From Nocardiopsis ganjiahuensis DSM 45031 (GTDB lineage: Bacteria > Actinomycetota > Actinomycetes > Streptosporangiales > Streptosporangiaceae), in assembly GCF_000341085.1 (NCBI RefSeq), contig NZ_ANBA01000002.1, positions 434,001 to 498,000 on the forward strand: 64,000 bases of DNA, given 5' to 3'. Positions within the stretch are counted from its first letter, which is position 1; each line of letters starts with the position of its first letter. Both the position numbers and the translations under genes were made by a program. The notes beneath the pieces were generated by a model that was not told the DNA's origin, did no database searches, and saw nothing but the letters and a program-made list of their open reading frames with translations. Of the stretch, positions 57,959 to 64,000 are shown one piece after another.

Positions 57959-60900
57959 TCACCCCGGTTCGGGGATGTCGGTGATCAGCTCCGCCAGGCC
58001 CTCGGCGTCCAACAGGTCGGCGGGGCGCACGGTCTCCCCCGCTCTCACGTAGTGGAAGGCCGCACGGACCTCCTCCAGGCCCACCCCGGCCAGATCGGCC
58101 CAGGCCAGCCGGTACGCGGCCAGCTGCACGCCCACGGCCCTGCGCTCGAGCCGGGTGTTGGGCGGACGGCCGGTCTTCCAGTCGACGACGTCGTAGCGCC
58201 CCGTGTCGGCGTCGTGGAAGACAGCGTCCATGCGGCCCCGGATCAACCGGTCGCCGATGACGGTCTCGAAGGGGACCTCGACCTCCACCGGAACACGCGG
58301 ACCCCATTCGCTCTCCTCGAACTTCCTCTGGAGTTCGGCGAGGTCCTCGTCCTCTCCGGCCGTCTCGTCGGCAGCCCCCGGGAGCTCGTCGAGCAGTGTG
58401 GCGTTCTGGCCGAAGCGCTGTTCCAGCCAGGTGTGGAAGGCGGTCCCCCGCCGTGTGTGGGGGGCGGGCGGCCGTGGCAACGGCCTGCGGATCTGGCGGG
58501 CGAGCGCGGAGGGGTCACGCGCCAGCCAGACCATCGAGGACACCGACAGGTGGGCGGGCAGCTCCACCTGGACGGTCCCGTCCCCGGGAGCGGCGGACTC
58601 GGTCTCGCGATGGGCCAGCAGCAGTTCGGTGTCGCGCTCCCACCCCTGGAGCCGGCGGCGCAGACCCTCGGGGGTCTTCCTGGGGCCGGCGGGCCTGCCC
58701 TCACGCATCCGGGCGCGGGCACGTTCGACCAGGTCGGCCCCGGCCAGGATCTGGGCGCGGCGATCGTCCGCGGTGGGCGGGGCCGCCGGTACGGGGCCGG
58801 GCTCGAACACGGTCCCGGGCTCAGGAACGGACTCGAGGGCGGGCTCGAAGGCGGGCTCGGGCTCGTAGTCGGGCACCGACCCCCCGTCGTGGTCGGGGTC
58901 GTACTCCGGCTCGAACTCGAAATCCGGCTCTGGGCCGAACTCGAAGTCGGGGACGGACGCCGGGTCCACGGCAGCGACGGAGGCATGCTCCGGTCCGCTC
59001 TCCGCCCCGCCCTGTTCGGCTCCGACCAGTTCGGTCGGGGGCCACACGGCCGAGGACTCCTCCTCGTCGTGCGGGTTGGTGTCCTCGGGATCCGGCGGCG
59101 GGTCCCAGCGGACCACGCTTCCAGCACCCTTCTCGCAGGCCTCCCGGACCTCCTCCAGGAACTCCGACGGGCCCCGCCAGGAACTGCCGGTCCGTCCCCA
59201 CCAGTGGCCGGTGCACACCAGGGCGTAGGAAGCCCGGGTGACCGCCACGTAGGCCAGCCGCCGCTCCTCCATCAGGTGGCGGGCCTCCTCCGCCGCCTTG
59301 AAGGCCGCGATGTCGGCTTTCTCCACACCCCGCAGGGCGGGCAGGCTGGAACGGTCGCCGCGCAGCGGGTACGGAAGCAGGTGGTCGGCCTTCACCCAGG
59401 CCAGGGAGTCGCGTGCCTTGGCCGGGAACAGCGGAGCCCGTTTGCCCGCGCTCACCCCCGGCACGATCACCACCGGCCACTCCAGACCCTTGGCCCCGTG
59501 CATGGTCATGAGCTTGACGCTGTCCGAACCACCGACCCGCTCGCCCGGGCTGAGCGCGCTCTCGTTCTCCTCGGCGGCGTTCAGGTATCCCAGGAAACTC
59601 CCCAGTGTGGGGTCTTCGGTGTTGCCCACGAACCGCACGGCGTGGTCGACGAAGGCGTCCAGGTCCGCGCGGGCCGAGAGCGGATCGCGATGGGTACGGG
59701 CGCCCACCTCGATGTCCAGGCCGAGCATGCGCTCGATCTCGGTGATCAGGTCCGGCAGGGGCTGCCCCACGAGCTTGCGCAGGCTGCGCAGCTCCTCGGC
59801 CAGCCGGCCCAGCCGTTCGTAGGCGGTCGCGGAGTAGTTCGAGGCCGGCCCGGGGTCGTCGACGGCGTCCACCAGGCTGCCGCTCTCGGCGGTCAGGTCC
59901 AGGACGGTCCGCCGCAGCAGGTCCTCCGTGCCCTCCTCGGAACCCTCCCTCCCTTCCTCTCCGGCCGGTCCGGTGAGATCGCGGCGGGTGTGACGGGCCA
60001 GTTCGGTGGCGCGCCTGCCGAGTGCGGCCAGGTCGCGGGGGCCCATCCGCCAGCGCGGTCCGGTGAGCAGGCGGGCCAGCTCGTTCCCTGCGGAGGCGTC
60101 GTGGACCACCCGCAGCGTGGCGATGATGTCGCGGACCTCGGGCACGAGCATGAGCCCGCCCAGGCCGACGACCTCCACGGGGATGTCGTGGGCCTCCAGG
60201 GCCTCGCGCAGCGGCGGGAACTGGGAGCGTTTGCGGCACAGGATCGCGATGTCACCGGGGCTGACCTTGCCGTCCGCGCCGCCCCCGGCCTCACCTTCGG
60301 GCCAGGCCCGGCCGTCCGGTGCGAACACCGTCCCGCCGGGCTCCTCCGCGCCGGCCTCGACCAGGCGGCGCACCTGGTCGGCGATCCACGCGGCCTCCTC
60401 GGTCTCGGTGGAGAACAGGGCGGCCAGGGCGGTGCCCCGGTCCCGGCGGGCGGGGCCGGGGTGCAGGACCGGGACGTCGGCGGCCTCGGCCCGGAGCGGT
60501 TCGGAGATGCGCTCGGCGACGTTCAGGACACGCTCGCCGTTGCGGAAGCTCAGCGACAGCCGGCGCACCGAGGCGGGCCGCCCGGGCGCGGCCGGGAAGT
60601 CCGTGGGGAAGCTGGTGAGGTTGGCGGCGATCGCCCCGCGCCAGCCGTAGATGGACTGGCAGGGGTCGCCGACGGCGGTGACGGCGTGGCCCTCGCCGAA
60701 CAGCGCGCGCAGCAGCACCAGCTGGGCGTGGCTGGTGTCCTGGTACTCGTCGAGGAGAACCACGCGGAAGCGGCCCCGCTCGATGAGCCCGACCTCGGCG
60801 TGGTTCTGGGCGATGCGCGCGGCCAGTGCCATCTGGTCGCCGAAGTCCATGGCCTCGCGGGCGTGCTTGGCGTGGTTGTACCGGTCCACCAGCGGCAGGA

Positions 60901-61606
60901 GCTCCTCGCGGCGGCGCTGGGTGTCCACGAGCTCCCGGGTCTCCTTGGTCGGTTTGCGGGGCATCGCGTCCACCCCGGCCTGGATCCAGCGGCCGATGCC
61001 GCGCACCTGGTCGGTGGTGGTGAGGTGGTCGGAGATCTGCCCGGACAGGTCCAGGACCCGCCGGGTGACGGTGTCGGCGCCGACGTTCACGTGGTCCATG
61101 GGGCCGTCGTACTCGCCGACGATCCGGGCGGCCAGCTGCCAGGCCTGCCCTTCGCTGAGCAGCCGCGAGGTGGGCTCGACCGCCTCGCGCAGGGCGTGGT
61201 CGGCGACGATGCGCCCGGCGTAGGCGTTGTAGGTGGAGACGGTGGGTTCGCCGTCCAGCAGCTCCTCGGGGAACAGCTCGGTGGCGCGCAGCTGTTCCAG
61301 GCGTTTGCGCACGCGCTCGGCCAGCTCCGCGGTGGCCTTGCGGGTGAAGGTCAGACCGAGGACCTGCTCGGGCCGCACGTGCCCGTTGGCGACCAGCCAG
61401 ACCACGCGGGAGGCCATGGTCTCGCTCTTGCCCGAACCCGCTCCGGCGATGACCACGCCGGGTTCCAGCGGCGCCGAGATGACCTGGGCCTGTTCGGTGG
61501 TGGGTTCGGGCCGCTTGAGCAGCCGGGCGAGTTCGGCCGGGCTGAAGCGGGGCCCGGAGGCGTCGGAGGCCGCGGAATCGGCGGCCCCGGGGGTGGGTTC
61601 AGACAT
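57959..61606 (-). CDS. adnB: Helicase-nuclease subunit AdnB
   Basis: 1215 residues from ATG at 61606, overlapping the adnA stop by 8 bp. N-terminal UvrD-like motor: IAGAGSGKSETMASRV, LTFTRKATAEL, LLDEYQDTSHAQ, VGDPCQSIYGWRGA, and MTMHGAKGLEWPVVIVPG. The RecB-family nuclease at the C-terminus has GRMDAVFHDADTGRYDVVDWKTGRP (catalytic Asp-Asp-Lys). Between motor and nuclease an acidic, Phe/Pro/Glu repetitive linker of about 80 residues (58785-59030) is unusually long. With AdnA it resects double-strand breaks for recombination in actinobacteria in place of RecBCD. Confidence 0.95.
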   Translation of the reverse strand: MSEPTPGAADSAASDASGPRFSPAELARLLKRPEPTTEQAQVISAPLEPGVVIAGAGSGKSETMASRVVWLVANGHVRPEQVLGLTFTRKATAELAERVRKRLEQLRATELFPEELLDGEPTVSTYNAYAGRIVADHALREAVEPTSRLLSEGQAWQLAARIVGEYDGPMDHVNVGADTVTRRVLDLSGQISDHLTTTDQVRGIGRWIQAGVDAMPRKPTKETRELVDTQRRREELLPLVDRYNHAKHAREAMDFGDQMALAARIAQNHAEVGLIERGRFRVVLLDEYQDTSHAQLVLLRALFGEGHAVTAVGDPCQSIYGWRGAIAANLTSFPTDFPAAPGRPASVRRLSLSFRNGERVLNVAERISEPLRAEAADVPVLHPGPARRDRGTALAALFSTETEEAAWIADQVRRLVEAGAEEPGGTVFAPDGRAWPEGEAGGGADGKVSPGDIAILCRKRSQFPPLREALEAHDIPVEVVGLGGLMLVPEVRDIIATLRVVHDASAGNELARLLTGPRWRMGPRDLAALGRRATELARHTRRDLTGPAGEEGREGSEEGTEDLLRRTVLDLTAESGSLVDAVDDPGPASNYSATAYERLGRLAEELRSLRKLVGQPLPDLITEIERMLGLDIEVGARTHRDPLSARADLDAFVDHAVRFVGNTEDPTLGSFLGYLNAAEENESALSPGERVGGSDSVKLMTMHGAKGLEWPVVIVPGVSAGKRAPLFPAKARDSLAWVKADHLLPYPLRGDRSSLPALRGVEKADIAAFKAAEEARHLMEERRLAYVAVTRASYALVCTGHWWGRTGSSWRGPSEFLEEVREACEKGAGSVVRWDPPPDPEDTNPHDEEESSAVWPPTELVGAEQGGAESGPEHASVAAVDPASVPDFEFGPEPDFEFEPEYDPDHDGGSVPDYEPEPAFEPALESVPEPGTVFEPGPVPAAPPTADDRRAQILAGADLVERARARMREGRPAGPRKTPEGLRRRLQGWERDTELLLAHRETESAAPGDGTVQVELPAHLSVSSMVWLARDPSALARQIRRPLPRPPAPHTRRGTAFHTWLEQRFGQNATLLDELPGAADETAGEDEDLAELQRKFEESEWGPRVPVEVEVPFETVIGDRLIRGRMDAVFHDADTGRYDVVDWKTGRPPNTRLERRAVGVQLAAYRLAWADLAGVGLEEVRAAFHYVRAGETVRPADLLDAEGLAELITDIPEPG

Positions 61607-64000
61607 GTCGGCCCTCGTCCTGGACCGGGCAGCAGGCGCGTACGGCGCACGAGTTGCATCCGGTGTTGCGGGTGGCGGTGAAGCGGGACCCGCCCATGCC
61701 GGTGGCGACCTCGTGCACGAGGTTCTGCGCCCATCCGGAGTCGGGGTCCTCGCCCAGGGGCGGCTGGGCCTGTTCGCGTGCCTTGTTGGTGTAGGCGGCC
61801 TTGCCGACCTGCACGAGCGTGGCTCCGCCGGGTTCGGCCAGGCCGAGTTTGGCGAAGGCGCCCTTGAGCACGGCCATCTGGTAGACGCCGAGCTGGGGGT
61901 GGCGGGCCAGGTCGTCGGCCTTCGTGCCGCCGGTCTTGATGTCGACGACCACGGCGCGGCCCTCGGCGTCGCGTTCGAGGCGGTCCACGCGGCCGGTGAT
62001 CTCGATGCCGCCGACGTCCACCTTGAAGCCCTCCTCGGTGACGACCAGCTCGCGGTCGTTGGTGGCGTCCCAGGTGACGAGTTTGCGCACCATCTCGTCG
62101 GCGCGGTCGCGCTGCTTGTCGGCCTGCCAGGGGCCGCCGAAGTCCAGGTCGGCCCAGATCTCGTCCATGCGGGCGCCGACCTCCTCCGCGCTGCTGCCCT
62201 GGGCGACCAGGACGGCCACGGCGTGCACGACGGTGCCGAGCGCTGAGGCGGAGTCACCGGAGGAGGCCCCGGCGGCGCGCTCCAGCAGCCAGCGCAGCTG
62301 GCAGTTGGTGAAGCTCTCCACCTGTGAGGGCGAGACCCGGATGGTGTCCTCGGGATCGGAGAGGGGGCGGTCGTCGGTGAAGGGGGTGAGCGCGTACCAC
62401 TCGGCCGGGTCCGCGCCCCGGACGCCCTCCTCGGCCAGGCGGGCCAGGTGGGCGGCGGCGGCCTCGCGCAGCGGCCCGGGGGCGTCGGGGTCGGTGACCA
62501 CGGAGCGCAGATCGGCGACGAGCGCGGGCAGGGAGAGCCAGCGGCGGCCGGTGCTGACCTGTTCGGGGTCGCCCCGGCCCATCTCGTTGAGGAAGCGGGA
62601 GGGGCGCTCGTCGGTGTCCTCGCCGCCCACACAGGTGACGTAGAGGGTGCGGCGGGCGCGGGTGAGCGCCACGTAGAACAGTCGGCGCTCCTCGTGCAGG
62701 AGTTTGGAGGCCAGGGCGGCGCCGAAGGAGTCCGCGGAGTGGCTCCGAGCGTCCACGAGCTCCTCCACGCCCAGCAGGGAGCCGCGCAGGCGCAGGTCGG
62801 GCCACTCGCCCTCCTGGGCTCCGGCCACCACGACCAGCTCCCACTCCAGGCCCTTGGAGCGGTGGGCGGTGAGGATGCGCACCGCCTCGCCCTCGGGGGC
62901 GCGTTCGGCGAGGCTGTCCCCGGGGATCTCCTGGGCGGCCAGGTCCTCCAGGAAGCCGTCGGGGGTGCCGGGCGGAAGCCGGTCGCAGTAACGCGCGGCG
63001 CTCTCGAACAGCGCCACCACGGCGTCGAGGTCGCGGTCGGCGGCGGCGCCCCGGCGCCCCCCGGCCAGGCTGGCGCGGAGCAGCCGGTCGGCCAGGCCGC
63101 TGTCGCGCCACAGCTCCCACAGGACCTGCTCGGCGTCGGCGCCCTTGGCGGTCAGGTCCCGCACGGTGCGCAGGGCGTTGGCCACGCGGTTGGCGGGCGC
63201 GGCGACGGCGGGGTCCACCAGGGTGAGTTCGCGCGGGTCGCGCAGGGCGTCCACGAGCAGGCGCGCGGAGGGACGGTAGCCGGTGGGCTCGGTGCCCGCG
63301 GAGTCGCCGCTGTCACCGGAGGCCCCGCCGTCGCTCGGGGTCCCACCGACGCGGTCCAGGTCCAGGCGGCGCAGAGCGCGCACCAGCCTTCGCAACCGCA
63401 CCGTGTCGGCCTCGCCGAACGGGCTCATCAGGAGTTCGCGCGCGGAGTCGTCGTCGAGCTCCTCGGGGCGCAGGCCGTAGCGGATCAGAGCGAGCATCGG
63501 GCGGACGATGGGTTCGGCCGCCACCGGAAGGTCGTCGGAGCCCACGACCACCGGCACCGAGGCCGCGGTGAGCGCCCGGCGGAGCACGGGGAGCTGGCGG
63601 CTGGAGGAGCGCACCAGGACCGCCATGTCCGACCACGGGACCCCGTCCACCAGGTGGGCGCGGCGCAGGGTGTCGGCGACCACCGCGGCCTCCTGCGTGG
63701 CGCTGTCGGCCATCAGGACGTGCACCTCGCCGTCGGGGACGCCCTCGGCCGGGACGAGGTCGCGGTGGGCGTTGACCCGGCCCCGCGCGGCGGCCACGGC
63801 CGGCAGCCGGCGGGTGAGGCCGCGCGAGGCCGCGAGCAGGGTGGAGCCGCTGCGGCGGCAGGTGCGCAGCGCCACCACCGGGGCGTCGGTGCGCTGCAGG
63901 GTGGGGAACCGGCTGGGGAAGTCGAGGATGTTGTCGACCTCCGCACCGCGGAAGGCGTAGATGGACTGGTCGGGGTCGCCGACCGCGACGAGGTCGCGGC
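61599..64000 (-). CDS. adnA: Helicase-nuclease subunit AdnA (5' part outside the window)
   Basis: About 800 C-terminal residues visible; the gene continues past the right edge. The visible part begins at motif III (VGDPDQSIYAFRGAE) of the UvrD-like motor, then VLTAHRSKGLEWELVVVAGAQEG-type motif V/VI sequence and LFYVALTRARRTLYV. The C-terminal nuclease has GRVDRLERDAEGRAVVVDIKTGG. Iron-sulfur cysteines fit the AddB/AdnA pattern: one in SFTNCQLRWLLE, then CNSCAVRACC near the end. Last residues EGRHV overlap the adnB start, so translation is coupled. Confidence 0.94.
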   Translation of the reverse strand, partial: RDLVAVGDPDQSIYAFRGAEVDNILDFPSRFPTLQRTDAPVVALRTCRRSGSTLLAASRGLTRRLPAVAAARGRVNAHRDLVPAEGVPDGEVHVLMADSATQEAAVVADTLRRAHLVDGVPWSDMAVLVRSSSRQLPVLRRALTAASVPVVVGSDDLPVAAEPIVRPMLALIRYGLRPEELDDDSARELLMSPFGEADTVRLRRLVRALRRLDLDRVGGTPSDGGASGDSGDSAGTEPTGYRPSARLLVDALRDPRELTLVDPAVAAPANRVANALRTVRDLTAKGADAEQVLWELWRDSGLADRLLRASLAGGRRGAAADRDLDAVVALFESAARYCDRLPPGTPDGFLEDLAAQEIPGDSLAERAPEGEAVRILTAHRSKGLEWELVVVAGAQEGEWPDLRLRGSLLGVEELVDARSHSADSFGAALASKLLHEERRLFYVALTRARRTLYVTCVGGEDTDERPSRFLNEMGRGDPEQVSTGRRWLSLPALVADLRSVVTDPDAPGPLREAAAAHLARLAEEGVRGADPAEWYALTPFTDDRPLSDPEDTIRVSPSQVESFTNCQLRWLLERAAGASSGDSASALGTVVHAVAVLVAQGSSAEEVGARMDEIWADLDFGGPWQADKQRDRADEMVRKLVTWDATNDRELVVTEEGFKVDVGGIEITGRVDRLERDAEGRAVVVDIKTGGTKADDLARHPQLGVYQMAVLKGAFAKLGLAEPGGATLVQVGKAAYTNKAREQAQPPLGEDPDSGWAQNLVHEVATGMGGSRFTATRNTGCNSCAVRACCPVQDEGRHV

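Noticed and set aside
58052..61681. Plus-strand open frame opposite adnB
   Set aside because: No domain, typical Gly/His/Val antisense composition; adnB motifs on the minus strand are unambiguous.
61607..62632. N-terminal extension of adnB beyond 61606
   Set aside because: The open frame continues but overlaps adnA out of frame and yields Pro/Ser/Arg-rich sequence. ATG at 61606 with an 8-bp overlap is the normal adnA-adnB junction.

Overview
The window is high-GC actinobacterial chromosome with dense, strongly G/C-ending codons. It carries F420 biosynthesis genes, a WhiB7-type regulator, a mycoredoxin, an AdnAB recombination nuclease and UPF0182, PPA1309 and DUF2342 families. A Nocardiopsis-like member of the Streptosporangiales is the most likely source. 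This is judged from gene content and style, not from a database match. No phage, transposon, plasmid or CRISPR element is visible.

Layout. (1) 1-2 kb: promoter and ribosome binding site of a gene lying to the left, then a membrane protein with a long Q/A/Y/G repeat tail. (2) 2.1-10.4 kb: coenzyme F420 genes fbiA-fbiB and fbiC, with a CPA1 antiporter and a secreted chitinase between them. (3) 10.5-18.7 kb: envelope functions, including a three-gene glycosyltransferase operon (16.5 to 12.3 kb, minus strand). (4) 18.9-25 kb: amidohydrolase, an Scr1-type regulator without its usual DUF397 partner, a lipoprotein cyclophilin and a cysteine desulfurase. (5) 24-30 kb: aroA-rsgA and hisN, separated by two small regulator cassettes (HxlR/imine-reductase-like and TetR/DUF2087). 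(6) 29.9-33.6 kb: a lipoprotein and an ABC exporter operon with a membrane-fusion protein (YknXYZ/MacAB-like). (7) 33.76-34.19 kb: two identical initiator tRNA-fMet genes, each with its own promoter and terminator. (8) 34.4-50.9 kb: an order resembling mycobacteria: UPF0182, PPA1309, Lon-like PDZ protease, DUF2342, M48-like peptidase, whiB7, tesB, uvrD2, mycoredoxin, nudC. (9) 51-57.9 kb: accessory genes, including an ArsR/SRPBCC pair and a probable phosphonate cassette (GntR, FAD oxidoreductase, phosphonatase-like HAD). (10) 58-64 kb: adnB and the 3' part of adnA.

The most interesting signal is the whiB7 leader (about 44.9-45.6 kb). It combines a WhiB7-type promoter (AT-rich block just upstream of a -35), an unusually long 124-codon leader ORF with a strong Shine-Dalgarno, an intrinsic terminator about 30 nt past the ORF stop, and a competing fold that includes the stop codon. 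Other notable features are perfect palindromic operators over the starts of the ArsR gene and of a lipoprotein gene, a hairpin that hides the antiporter ribosome binding site, and a recurring arrangement of -10 box, 6-8 nt, then start codon. That arrangement suggests many leaderless mRNAs.
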